Source: Helicostylum pulchrum (Eukaryota > Mucoromycota > Mucoromycetes > Mucorales > Mucoraceae). From it: a DNA stretch of 64,000 nt. The position numbers and the translations under genes are program-made. Positions 34,945 to 47,059 of the stretch are shown one piece after another (positions within the stretch are counted from its first letter, which is position 1; every line of letters starts with the position of its first letter). The notes beneath the pieces are model-generated. The model saw nothing but the letters and a program-made list of their open reading frames with translations. It searched no databases and had not been told where the DNA came from. The stretch spans positions 372,001-436,000 of the forward strand of contig JAIXMO010000024.1 in NCBI GenBank assembly GCA_025677825.1, in the 5' to 3' direction.

Positions 34945-37900
34945 ATGGTTAAAGCATATCTTCGTTACGAAGCACAGGCAACCTTTGGTGTCATTGCTTC
35001 TAGCACTGCAAACATTGTATATGATTCTACAGGCAAAATTGCTATTGCACCTGCACTTGAAGAAGTTATCCTTTGGGATCTTAAGAAGGGTGTCGAGGTA
35101 AAAAAAATATACACAAGAATAAAAAAGAATAGTAATAATGAACATGTATTTTTATTTTCTTAGGTTGGTAAATGGAGAGAATCTGGAAATAAGTCTGAAG
35201 TAACTTGTATTGCACCTAGTCCCAACAAAAAAGACTATGCTGTCGGGTAAGCTTCTTTTTTTTAACATTGTAAAAAAAAAAAACCTTAAATATTAAACCA
35301 AGAAACTTGTAGTTATGGAGACGGTACGATTCGTATTTGGAACATTAAATCTTCAACATCAACTGTCACTTTAAGTGGTCATCGTGCCGCTGTTACAGCT
35401 TTAGCATTTGATCACGATGGTACACGACTTGCTTCTGGATCAAAAGATACAGATCTTATTATTTGGGATGTTATTTCAGAATCCGGCTTATATAGATTGA
35501 AGGGGCATAAAGATCAAATTACATGTTTAGCCTTTTTGAACACCAAAGTTATAGAGGAACAAGATGTTGGTGTTTCCAGCGATGGTTATCTTTTATCTTC
35601 TTCCAAGGATACATTGATCAAATTATGGGATTTATCAGCTCAATATTGTCGTGAAACACTTGTTGGTCACCGTAGTGAAGTTTGGTCATTTGCAGTCTCT
35701 AAAGATCAAAAGATTATTATTTCAGGTGGTGCCGAAACTCAATTAAAGGCTTGGAAGATTGATTGGAAAATTTTAGGTCTTTCTTTAGAAGCACTTGGTC
35801 AACAAGAGAATAATAAAAGTGATGATAATATGCAAGTTGATATCACTACACCTGCTACTTTACAAAGAGCTATTAATGTATATGGTCAAATTCCTCGTCA
35901 ATCACGCGATCGTCTCGTCACCATTAGATTCCATCCTTCTGGTCAATATTTAGGTGCTCAAGCAAGCGATAAATCAGTTGAAATTTACAAGGTGCGTGAC
36001 CATGAACAAATTCGTAAAAAGATTCAACGTAGAAAGAAGAGAGCAAGAGAGAAGGGAAAGGACGAAAGCGAAATTAGTGAAGAAATTGAAGCCGAGGATG
36101 AATTTACTAGCGAATGTTTAGTACGTACACCTGCAAAGGTTCGTAGTTTCGATTTCGCTCCTACAATTGATGTTGAAAAGGCTGGAGAAATTCAAATCGT
36201 TACTTCTTTAAACAACAACACAATTGAAGCTTTCACTATTCCTATTAGTGCAGAAAAGAAGACGGAAGAATCTCAAGAACCTTCTCGTCTTTACTCTATT
36301 GACGGGCCTGGTCATCGTTCTGATATTCGTACATTATGTCTTAGTTCTGACGATGAATTATTAGCTTCTGCTTCCAGTAGTTTGTTAAAGATTTGGAACA
36401 TGAAGACTAGAGCTTGTATTCGTTCTATTGAATGTGGTTTTGCTCTTTGTAGTGCATTTTTACCAGGTAACAAGCATATTATTGTTGGTACCAAAACTGG
36501 TGAATTAGAACTTTATGATCTTGGTTCATCTTCTCTTGTCGAGTCAGTGAAAGCTCATGATGGAGCAATTTATTCTCTTCAAGTACGTCCAGATAAACGT
36601 GGTTTCTGTACCGGTAGTGCTGATAAAGATGTCAAATTTTGGGATTTCGATATGGTTCAGGATAAGGGCAGCGTAGCCAAGCGATTGACATTTATTCACA
36701 TGAGAACACTCAAGATGTCCGATGAAGTACTTTGCGTTCGATACAGTCCCGATCAAAACCTATTAGCCGTTTCTCTTTTGGATTCAACTGTTAAAGTATT
36801 CTATCACGATACACTTAAATTTTTCCTTTCTCTTTATGGTCACAAGTTACCTGTTTTATCCATGGATATTTCTTCAGATAATATGTTGATTGCTACTTGT
36901 TCTGCTGATAAAAACGTTAAGCTTTGGGGTCTTGATTTCGGTGATTGCCATAAATCTTTGTTTGCTCATCAAGAAAGTGTCATGTCTGTTCAATTTGTTT
37001 GGGGCACTCATTATTTCTTTACTGTCAGTAAGGATAAAACTGTTAAATATTGGGATGGTGATAAATTCGAAAATATTATGAAGTTGGAAGGCCATCATGG
37101 TGAAGTTTGGGCTCTTGCTGTTTCTAAGCACGGTTCTTTTGTTGTTACAGGTTCTCATGATAGATCTTTGCGTATTTGGGAAAAGACAGAAGAGCAATTA
37201 TTCCTTGAAGAAGAACGTGAAAAGGAATTAGAAGATTTATACGAAAATACATTAGTGAGTCAATTAGAAAAGACTACTGTCGATGATGGTGAAGTAGATT
37301 CTGCTGGTAAGCAAACAATGGAAACATTAAAGGCCGGTGAAAGATTAATTGAAGCCATGGATATTGGTGATGAGGAAAAGAATGGATGGCTTGCATTTGA
37401 AAACGCAAAGGCTAGTGGTTTACCTGGTCAACCCCCTCAACGTCATCCTATTTTAATGGCAATGGGTGATGTCGAACCTGATAGATATGTTTTGGATGTA
37501 CTCAAAAAAGTTAAAGCAAATGATATTGACGAAGCGTTAATGATCTTACCCTTCTCAAAGGTTATGTCATTATTTTCTTATATTGAGAGTTGGGCTAAAA
37601 AGGTAAAATTATTGGATACTTGAAGAGGGAAAAATAAGTATATATATACTAACGAATTTACATAGAACTGGAGTATCATTCTTGTTTCTCGTGTTCTCTT
37701 CTCAGTAGTTAAAACACATCATAACCAAATTGTAGCAAATCGCATGATGCGTCCTATGCTTGATTCTATTCGATTCCACCTTCGTGCTCAATTACAGCGT
37801 CAAAAAGATGTAATGGGTTATAACAGAGCAGCATTGACATATCTCCAACGTGACTGGAAGGCAAGGAATACTTCTGATTTCCTTGACGAAAGCACTGCTA

Positions 37901-37953
37901 ATAAACCTAGCGACGACGAAAAGAAACGTAAATTTGTTAACTTAGCCTCTTAG
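34945..37953 (+). CDS. UTP12: U3 snoRNP WD40 protein UTP12/DIP2 (WDR3)
   Basis: Four exons: 34945-35097, 35164-35246, 35313-37602 and 37666-37953, 937 aa. Two WD40 propellers run from residue 1 to about 700 (LSGHRAAVTALAFDHDG, LIIWDV, LKGHKDQITCLAFL, LIKLWDLSAQYC, LEGHHGEVWALAVSKHG, SLRIWE). The C-terminal Utp12 domain follows (ILPFSKVMSLFSYIESWAKK, then NWSIILVSRVLFSVVKTHHNQI, DVMGYNRAALTYLQRDW), with a charged tail KKRKFVNLAS. The last intron (37603-37665) was set by phase; reading through it gives an early stop at 37621 and loses the conserved end. Length agrees with human WDR3 (about 940 aa). The protein is part of UTP-B in the SSU processome that makes 18S rRNA. Confidence 0.93.
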
Positions 37954-38131
37954 ATTATAATTTATTATAAAAAAAATACCTTTTTCTTTTAGAGGAAAAT
38001 TGTTAGAACCTTGTATACACACTCTCACTCACTCACTCATTTGAAAAATAAAATAAAATAAAGCTTTTTTATATAGGCCAACAAGTTTGTAGTTATTAAA
38101 TAATATATATACAATCTTTTATTTAGTTTTT

Positions 38132-39266
38132 TTAACGTCTGTCGTCTAATAATTGTAATTGTGTAAACGTTTTTACAGATTTTTCATATACACCGAAAAA
38201 TATACTTCCGCCAATAGATATCCACATCACTCGAGGTCCTATTCCTGCCAGTAATTTCTTGGCTCCTTCCTCTGCGACAATCCTTCTCAGGGTCGAAACA
38301 ATACCTGTATATAATTTATCTCCTGGATCAGTCTAGATCACAAAAAAGGGGGTCAGCACGAAAATCATCTGTATGATGTAATATTTTTTTTTTGTTACCT
38401 TGGAAGAAAGCATGATTCTCGTCTTACAAACATCTAACGGTGTCGTAATAGCAGCGCCAATACCTCCCGCCAAAGAACCTATCAGAGCAGCCTCATATGG
38501 TTCTACTACCCTACCTTTATAAATTCTATATTTACTCTTAAAATATTCGTACAGTGGGAATTGTATACAGGTAAATGGGATTTCACGAGCGACAGTTGGT
38601 AAGAATCCTCTATAAAACCCTAATAATCCTTCCGTTCTTAAAACACTTGATACTGCTGAAAGTGTCGTATTGTATTGTTTAATCTGCATACGTTGTTTAA
38701 TCACTTCAGTTGGTACACGTACTGTACAAGCGAACTGCGCACCCAAAAAAAAAAGAGAGTGGAAAAATAAATAAAAGTATCATAATTTATATTTTTGTGT
38801 GCACATACAATTTCTCCACAAGAGGCAGCTGTCATATATATAAAAGGTGAATGTACTAAACCATTATTCGAAGCACCCAACATTCTTTTCACCGCTTCAT
38901 AGGTAACGAAGAATATAGAAGCTAAACAAAAAGTATAATAGTTTGAAATGAGTACCAAAGTTTTTTTTAACTAAATGAACATATACCATTAGGAGCACTT
39001 CCAATAAACGTAGATAGTAAACCAGAATAAACACCTCTAAAGCCACCAGACCCCATAATACCAGCTTTAGTTTGTAAACGTGTTTTAATGGTATCTATAC
39101 TAAACGGTATGAGTTAAAATACTTTAAGGGTCATCCACCTAAAACACTTTTTACCTAGTGGAAACAATACTGAGTCGACAGCCATTCCAGCCAAAGCACC
39201 AGCCACTACGGCCTGCCTAACATTCGCCTGCTGCAGTGTTTGTTTCTTCCTGTTATCCTTTCCCAT
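38132..39266 (-). CDS. PET8: Mitochondrial S-adenosylmethionine carrier (Pet8/SLC25A26)
   Basis: Five exons: 39155-39266, 38987-39094, 38809-38921, 38399-38734 and 38132-38332, 289 aa. Three mitochondrial-carrier repeats, each with a P-x-D/E-x-x-K/R-x-K/R-type signature: FPLDTIKTRLQT (repeat 1), VPTEVIKQRMQ (repeat 2) and TPLDVCKTRIM (repeat 3). The repeat-2 Glu variant with REIPFTCIQFPLYEYFK is typical of SAM carriers. Six transmembrane helices are expected in the inner membrane; the protein exchanges cytosolic S-adenosylmethionine for S-adenosylhomocysteine to feed mitochondrial methylation, lipoate and biotin synthesis. All splice phases agree. The gene is convergent with UTP12 and 218 bp downstream of the TCAIM-like gene. 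Confidence 0.9.
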
Positions 39267-39484
39267 CGAGCACGATTAGTCTCTAATAATCTATATTGAT
39301 TGACTCAGGATCGAGAGAGAGTTTCTCTATCAAAATAAAAAAAAAGAAGAAGCGTGATAAACGTAATTCCGTTTTTTTTTTCTTTTTTGAAGAGGAGCCT
39401 CAAGTATAGCAAAAGTAAAAACAAAAAAGAAATGATAAAGAAGCTGTTTATATATGCCTCGGGGTGTTTTTTTGTATGTATACT

Positions 39485-40290
39485 TTATTTACAACTTTCT
39501 TTTATTATATCATCTAAATGTGTATCAAAATATTCTTTTACATCTATATAAATTTAACACATTAATACTTTATTCAAGTAAATATGAATTCTTTTTTACC
39601 TTCTAATTTCATATTGCTCTTAATAACTAGTATGCCTGTTGTTAACTCTTTTGGAGGAAGTTCTGACTCAGGGGAAATAACCATAATAGGTACTTTTCCC
39701 CACCAACGCTCAGGGTGTAATTGCGGTAACCAAGTACATAATTGATTAGCTAATAATTTCTTATTGACAGCTGGGTCAAACAGCACAAGCTTTTGTTGTA
39801 ATATCTGATTCGGTGTCCATTCCACCGGCTTATTAATACTTAACTCATTATGCTGCTTATACAGTCTTTCAGCAAACTCTTTTGTTAACGATTTATATTG
39901 ACCTTTTGGTTTATTTCTATTCAATTCCTGTGAGATCATGTCATTAACAATATCCAAGTCCGACTGTAAAACGGGAATGTCAACTTGTTTGCAAAGGTTA
40001 AAAAAAGAATGGGTCTTGTTCCATTCGGAATCGTTACCATTGAATTGAATAACTGCTTGAGGTCTTTCTTTTTTCTTTTTGGAGAGCTTTTGCTGTTTAG
40101 TAAAAAATTCTAACTGACAGGTTGTGGCTTTGACTGTATTCTGTTGTTGCGGTTGAAGCATATTCTGGAGTTGTTGAAGTGACGAAGCGTTCGTTTGTTT
40201 TTTTACAACGTCATTATGAAAAAAATCAGGGTGGGTTTGTAATATGAATTTTCGTAAATAAGGCTTTATAATAGTATTCGCTTTATTCAT
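39485..40290 (-). CDS. DUF4460/TCAIM-like protein
   Basis: Two exons: 39600-40290 and 39485-39543 (donor GTAAAA, acceptor TATATAG), 249 aa. The N-terminus (LRKFILQTHPDFFHNDVVKKQTNASSLQQL) is the J-domain-like start of the DUF4460 family, of which animal TCAIM (T-cell activation inhibitor, mitochondrial) is a member; HPD is kept. The rest includes a second conserved block, QILQQKLVLFDPAVNKKL, and WWGKVPIMVISPESELP. The second exon adds DVKEYFDTHLDDIIKESCK. Animal TCAIM is near 500 aa with a further C-terminal domain (DUF4461), so this one is shorter but not obviously broken. No clear mitochondrial presequence beyond a mildly basic N-terminus. Cellular function is not established. Confidence 0.7.
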
Positions 40291-42063
40291 GGTATACAGG
40301 CGAAGTAGTTTTTCTTTTTTTTAAAAAAACGAATCTGTTCAAAGTAAAAAATATCAGTCACGAATAGCTGCTTTTAAACCTAGAAAAGCTGCTGATAAAT
40401 AATGGTTTTATTTTACAAACAAAAAAATGGACACGAAAAAAAAAAGATGATTTTACGGGCTAAAAAAAACAGTTTTATTTAACAAGCAAAAAAAAAGATG
40501 ACTTTCTCTCAGTTCCCAAATATAATAATATTTGGTTAACAGGTCTTACCACGAGAAGGTGGAAACTCTTTCAAGACCCAAAAAATGTGTGTGCTCGTAA
40601 TGAATAACTACAACCCCTTGTGGCCAAGTTATATCATTCATCTAAAGTTAACCAACATAATCCAATAGATGATACATATAAAATGTGTGCTCGACTGCCC
40701 CCACCCGACTGTCTTGATGGAATACGACAAACAGGTTTTTTACCTAGACTCAAGAACCGCAACGAGAATCAACTGGAAGAGCAAAAAGAAGCTTTAAGAC
40801 AAGTATCACGTAGCGCAAGAATATGCTTACAAGTTTGTTGACCGCTTGGCTGATTTCAAAGGAGTAATCCCTAGCGTAGTAGACTCTTATCCATCAGTAC
40901 TTATAAGTGTAAGATAAATTAACGCCATTGCAGAAAAGAGAAAACCCGAGCTCAAAGAGTTGCGACTAATTCTCTCCCCATTTTCAACGAAAACCTTTTG
41001 AACTAGGAAGGGAGCCTCGCTAAAACGGGTACCTTTTCTTACCACCAAACAAATAAATTCTTGTATAACAGAAATAATGACACCTGCCCGACACAAGGAT
41101 AATACAGAAAAAAAAAGGGAAAAAAAGGATTTTTTTTCGCCCTCTTTATATAGGCGGCGTGTGAATTTTGTTTTATTTGTTTGCATATTCCCATGATCAA
41201 GTGAAAAGGGTTTCTTTGCATCCCTTTTCCTTTTAAAAAAAAGTAGTAGCTGGTATATATTATATGTACAAAGATAGCTGGTTTGATTGATCAAAGTGTT
41301 GGGTTTAATATATAAAAAAAAAGGAAGAGAAAAGAGGTAGTTTTTTTGTTTTGCTTATGCAGCACCGACCAAACATAGAAATGATGATGCAAAAATGAAA
41401 TCACTCCATCCTCTCTGGGTCGAACTGGATTCATCTATCAGCCCTCAGACAGACCAAAACGTGATTTAATACAGTAGCGGCTCTATTTAAGAGCGTTCGA
41501 TTTAAGGGTAGATTTCTCCAGGACGTCTTCGGTCTCCCGTTTTAACACCAATTTCAAAAAAGTACGTTTTGAATTTTTTTTTTATCAAAGATATATGTAA
41601 TAAAACCATTTTGTATTATACAACTTGGGCGCGAAAATCTTTAATGAAATAAAAACCATTATTTTATTTAACTGCTTAAATTAGCAGTGATTTCTTATGT
41701 GAGCGATATGTTTAACTGCGGTAGCTCAATGAGTTTTTTTTCTAAGCATCGATTTTCGAGCATGTCTATCCTCGTCAGCTCAATTGCTCTTTCCTTCTTC
41801 CTTTTTGTACCTTAAGGATGTTTTTATTATTATTACTGGCTCAAGAAATACGGCAAATTTCATTGCTACATGCTCATTGTCAAATGAAATAAAAATACAC
41901 AAAGAAAATTAGAATTGAATGGCCAAGTTAAATATGTAACTCAAAATCTTCTTAAATTTACTTGCCATCAAAAAATTTTAATATCCGCGATTTCATTTTA
42001 TAAGAGAAAAAAAAAACAGTACACCTTTTTTCTCTTAATTCCAACACTTTATAAATATTAAAT
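40291..42063. other. Intergenic between divergent TCAIM-like and BRCA2 genes
   Basis: AT-rich DNA holding the frameshifted relic at 40612-40917. A 135-codon minus ORF (40887-41294) shows no motif. Nothing else was recognised. Confidence 0.5.
40612..40917 (+). pseudogene. Frameshifted coding relic, unknown family
   Basis: I do not recognise the product. One frame reads KLYHSSKVNQHNPIDDTYKM...LPRLKNRNENQLEEQKEALRQ and then loses sense. A second frame takes over without a gap: KYHVAQEYAYKFVDRLADFKG, then VIPSVVDSYPSVL to a TAA. Both halves look like one amphipathic, charged protein broken by a single-base shift at about 40800. There is no ATG with context, no splice sites that explain the shift, and no neighbouring exons, so a decayed mobile-element or gene fragment is likely. 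Confidence 0.45.
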
Positions 42064-45000
42064 ATGTCTCGTCTCAACAATCAGGACGATCTTTTTGTAC
42101 CATGGGATGATTTCTCTGCAACACAATTAGAAAATGTAGAAAATTTTGCAGTCAGTAAAACTAATTCAAATCTTGTAAGAGCTTAGTTCAAATGCCCCTC
42201 TTTTTTTTTTAGATATATTAACATGGTTTATCACTATTAGAATGACGAAAATAATGTCGACATTCCAAATTCATTCTTACTCAACTGTTCCAAAGTAACT
42301 CTCGACGATTTTCTCGACGAGTTACTTGGTTTACCCACCAAAAGTACGCCAAAAGTAAGAGCTCCTTTAGGTGACATTTCTAATACACGACAACAAAAAC
42401 ACAATACTTCAATTAAAGGTAATTGCATTTCGTCAAAAATATTTTTACTATATTAAACTCGCCTCTTATAGAAAAAGAACAAAAAAAGCAACCTACACCA
42501 AATTTAACTCGAATGGACTCTATAGACGATAGCATTTGGGCTGATTTCGATACTGATCTTTTGTCACTCATCGATGTAGAATCAAAAAAAAGTAACGATC
42601 CTATTCTTCCAAACGAGAAAAAAAATACGACGTCTATACCCTCAAAAAACGTTACACCTGTAAATGAAAAGACCTCAATTGACGATAAGTTTCTATTGAA
42701 GCAACAAAATGATAAAGCATTATGTCATGGTTTTACTACGGCAAGAGGAACTGCGCTTCCGCCTCCTTCCAAGGAAGCAAAGTTAAAAGCAACGAGATTG
42801 TTACAAACAGTTGGTAAAGGAGATAATATAGAATTATCTTTATCTGTAGATGAAAATCTATTTCTTCCTCTTAATGAACCAAAAGAAGATGTATCACCAA
42901 TAGACAAAGAGAGAGATCAATCTGATTCTTCATTATTTGAAAATAACGATTTGTCACCAACATCAATATATACACCAGTTTATAAATTAGAACCCATTAT
43001 AAAAGATGATGATGATGATTGCGCATCTATATCTTCATATGAAGATGTGTTTCTCCCTTTATCATTTAAGTATAAGCCATTACCACCTCCCGGTGCTTCT
43101 CAACCCAAGCCTTCTACATCTGGCATAAAACTTCCATTATCGCCACCTATTGTTCAAAATGAGCTGTCTCCTGTTTCTGAGCCAAGCATTGAACAGATAA
43201 TCCCTGGATCTACAGATGATTTGGGACTGCCGCCTATATCAGTAGACGAAAGTTTATTTCTTCCTCAAGTAACGGAAGATGGGCATGTTATCAAAGAATT
43301 ACCGACACCGACAGGACCAGCAGCAGGATTTCAATCTGCCAAATTAATCAAATCAGTACATACACCAAAAGAGAATCACAATTATTCGCATAGTCATATA
43401 AACAACACTAACATTCCCGAAACACCAAAACCAATAATTACACCTGTCGAGTCATCTTCAACAAATATACCCAAAGAACCATGTACATCATCTTTTACGA
43501 CAGCTGCTGGAAAAAAGTTGGAAGAACCTAGTCTCGAAGGTGTTCAAAGAGCCACTGCTTTATTTGATAGCTCTAAAAAGCCAAATAAACATGACGCTGT
43601 AATCAATGAATACGGTGGGTTTAAATCAGGATATAGCAACAAGAGCTTTGATATTTCGCCACAAGCAAAGAGAAAAGCAATTTTAGTACTCGATGAAATT
43701 GACGAAGAGGTAAAACGCAAGAAGGTACGTGTGGCAACGGATAAATCCCAAAAAGACTTTGGATCTTTTGTATCTTCCGAATTACAGTTACAAGGAACAT
43801 TCAAAGGTCTTCCAAAAGCTTCGTTTACAACAGCTTCTGGAAAGGAGTTGGGAGAACCATGTCTTGAAGACATTCAAAGAGCCACTGCTTTATTTGATAG
43901 CTCTAAAAAGCCAAATAAACATGACGCTGTAATCAATGAATACGGTGGGTTTAAAACGGGAAATAGCAACAAGAGCTTTGATATTTCATCACAAGCAAAG
44001 AGAAAAGCAATTTCGGTACTCGATGAAATTGACGAAGAGGTAAAGTGCAAGAAGATACGTGTGGCAGCGAATAAATCCCAAAAAGACCTTGAACCTTTTC
44101 AAATGGAAAATACTTCAATTGCATCTCCCGAATTACAGTTACAGGGAACATCCAAAGGTCCTCCAAAAGCTTCATTCGCAACGGCTTCCGGAAAGAAGTT
44201 GGGAGAACCAAGTCTCGAAGGCATTCAAAGAGCCACTGCTTTATTTGATAGCTCTAAAAAGCCAAATAAACATGACGCTGTAATCAATGAATACGGTGGG
44301 TTTAAAACGGGAAATAGCAACAAGAGCTTTGATATTTCATCACAAGCAAAGAGAAAAGCAATTTCAGTACTCAATGAAGTTAATAAAGAAGTAGAAAGCA
44401 AGGATATTCGATTAACTCCACCCTTGGATATAATTAATACACCAAATGGAATCGGCAAGCGCGTTTCCGCTAGCAAATATATACCCAAGTCATTTGATAA
44501 TGATACCAGTAAATTACAACAAGTTCAAATGAAGGATTCAACTAAAAATGAATTATCTTCTGATTCTATAACTTCACGTAAAGATAGTGCAGAATCACAC
44601 AATGCCACTGCAACAGATTTGAAATCACCTACCATTAACGCTGTTGTTCCAAATAAACCAAGTACATCTATTTTTCCTAAAAGAAATATCAATAGAGCAG
44701 CATCTATCCAGACGAAAAACAAGCCTTTCAAATCGCCCATTATCAAATCGAATATTGAGTTGACAAAAGCAGCTGTCAATAATAGATCTTCACTAAAAGC
44801 TAAATTGACACCTGTATTCAATTTAGAAGGTATACTAATGTTATTAACGGATTTGTAAATAACTAATTAACAGTTTTATAATAGTGCCTGATTTTCGGTT
44901 TAAATTGTATACTTTGGGAGCACCTGGAACTTTCACCAAGTCACAACTTATTGCTGACAATATGTAAGTTATAAATTACAAGATTTTTTTTTTCCTCTTT

Positions 45001-46716
45001 CTAATACTAACTTTGAGTAGCCCTATTTCTGTAATAAATATGACGATCTCTACTGCAAAGAGATATGTATTCGATGGGAACTGGGGACCTAAAGAAGCTC
45101 TTCGCGATATGATTGAGGCAGGTGCATTACCTCGACGTGTAACGATTGAATGGGTAGAAAATCACTATGTATTGATTTTATGGAAAATTGCGTGTTTAAT
45201 ACGATCTTATAACGCATTTATGGACAGATGGAAACCACAAGCTATATTGGAACAACTGTTGTATCGATATGAACGTGAAATTAATATGGGTCATCGACCC
45301 GTTTTAAGAAGAATTTTAGAAAAAGATGATCTACCTGTAAAGCATATGATTTTAATGATTACTGATATTGTTGAAATCAGATCTTCTATTCAATACAATA
45401 CTTGTAAGCCATACTTGATTTGAATTTATCACCATTTCTTACTATCTTTCTTTTTTTTTAAAAAAAAAAATTGTAGCTTCGAAGTACCGACTTCAATTAT
45501 CAGATGGATGGTACCAAGTACCTGCGTGCATTGACTTACGAATCGAAAAGGCAATTATGAAGAAGAAACTGAAAATTGGATCTAAAATTTCAGTTTGTGG
45601 TGCGTCTATTATTGGAGATAATGAAGGGATTAATCCTTTAGAAAACACAGACAATAGTACCATGTTATCTATTACTGCAAACAGTAGTTTACCAGCTCGT
45701 TGGCATACAAAATTAGGTTACCACCCAAGAAAATTTATTATTAGAGGTCTTCCTTCTATCTTTTATGACGGTGGAACTGTGACAGCAATCGATATAGTTG
45801 TATGTAGAAAGTTTCCAATCTTGTACAGTGAGACTTTACCTAATGGTACTATTGTTACACGAAATGCCAAAGAAGAGGAAGAGGAAAGACGTATTGCACT
45901 CGGGTATGACAGTTACGGTGTTCGTCAACATAAATCCGGTAGTAAAAATGATGCGCCAGTTGAGCGACGTGTATCAGGATATTTTAAAATTCGTATCTGT
46001 GATCACATAGCACCATTAAATCAAGAGTGGGCTACCCTTTTATTGTCTAATGCAAACGAGCTTAATCATATGGATATCTCGGAAGGCAATCGATACAAGA
46101 TCTTTTTTGTCGTACCTTACCATCCTAAAAACAAGAAATACCCTGGTTTGGATATGAAGACTACGCGTGTCACTCGTTGGGAGCCTGCTCCTACCCTCAA
46201 TTTGCTAAACTCTTATACGGTTCGATCTTTGACAAAGTGTGGTGATATTCATCGTAAAGATTCTTCATCTGATTTCGATTTAGTTGTGCTTGTCCTTCGT
46301 AAGTTCTTTTTTTATTTAATTATATTTTTTTTTTAGTACATTATATTTACTTTTTTTTTGGTATAGAAACTGGGCCATCTACTTTGGAGGTCTTAAACGG
46401 TCGAAAATTATGGAAACAGACATTACTAGTTAGTGATGATAGTCAAAATATTTGTCAGATTAACCTTCGATTACCCATGAACCCTTTCCCAGATATCAAG
46501 GGCACAGTTTTGGGTTTGTTAAATTTGCGATTTGAAACGTATGATAGCAAGTTTGATATCACCTGTTTAAAGGCAACTGATGAATCGGAATCTGTTTCCA
46601 AAGTTTCGGCTGCAGCAGAGTATGTTCAAAAAGGCATGCTTAACCTCAAGCGATGGGTTAACGATTATCCTGATGAAGTTCAGCGTTTGCATAATCGTGT
46701 CGAGAAAATGCAATAA
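42064..46716 (+). CDS. BRCA2: BRCA2/Brh2 recombination mediator with BRC repeats and OB folds
   Basis: Seven exons: 42064-42174, 42241-42418, 42472-44829, 44885-44963, 45021-45403, 45477-46298 and 46367-46716, 1426 aa. BRC-type Rad51-binding repeats: a diverged one (FTTARGTALPPPS, nt 42732) and three near-identical ones (FTTAAGKKLEEPSL at 43494, FTTASGKELGEPCL at 43824, FATASGKKLGEPSL at 44175), each followed by ALFDSSKK (FxTASGK...LFD). From about residue 885 comes the BRCA2 helical domain (RFKLYTLGAPGTFTKSQL, GNWGPKEALRDMIEAGALPRRVTIEWVENHY...LIRSY), then OB1 (YRLQLSDGWYQVPACID...KIGSKISVCGA) and an OB3-like end (TRVTRWEPAPTLNLLNSYTVRSL). It loads Rad51 on RPA-coated ssDNA during homologous recombination. 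Ustilago Brh2 is the closest studied fungal relative; budding yeast lacks it. The long tower insertion is not evident. Confidence 0.93.
43494..44400 (+). repeat. Three tandem BRC-repeat units inside BRCA2
   Basis: Units start at 43494, 43824 and 44175 (periods 330 and 351 bp; the difference is an in-frame 21-bp insertion). A stretch of over 75 bases, from the GCCACTGCTTTATTTGATAG region on, is identical in all three, and the encoded NKHDAVINEYGGFK is unchanged. The third unit degrades after about 44380. Confidence 0.92.
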
Positions 46717-47025
46717 AATTTTATACGAAAGAATCAGTTCACTAACAGCCAAAATAAAAAATAAAAATGATGTGAAGATTTTTTTTTTTTATGTTAATAA
46801 ACCATATCTTTATTCAAACAAATATTTTTTAGGGGGGGGGGGGGGATAATTATATTGATTGATATGTACAGATATATAATATTAGTAAGAATAAGTTGCG
46901 CGCGTATGTTTGTATGTTTGCTTGGGAAAAATATATTATGGATTATTTAAATAAATAAAAAACTCAGCTAGTCACAGAATTCAAAGCCATACTTCAATGA
47001 AGTGAAGTTTTGATCAACTCCAAAA

Positions 47026-47059
47026 GTAATCAATCATATCGATCAATATGATTGATTAC
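47026..47059. repeat. Perfect 14-bp inverted repeat with 6-base loop
   Basis: GTAATCAATCATAT (47026-47039), spacer CGATCA, then the exact complement ATATGATTGATTAC (47046-47059). It could be a hairpin or a paired protein site. It lies about 310 bases after the BRCA2 stop. Confidence 0.85.

Noticed and set aside
37603..37623. UTP12 ending at the TGA after VKLLDT
   Set aside because: The segment begins with a donor (GTAAAA), and splicing to 37666 restores the conserved Utp12 C-terminus in phase; the separate ORF at 37744-37953 is part of the same gene.
40887..41294. 135-codon minus-strand ORF
   Set aside because: No motif, biased composition from T-rich DNA, no splice or codon signature, and partial overlap with the 40.6-kb relic.
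42423..42471. BRCA2 starting at the ATG at 42423
   Set aside because: That ATG lies in an intron (GTAATT...TTATAG); the upstream exons 42064-42418 continue the frame and give a sensible N-terminus.
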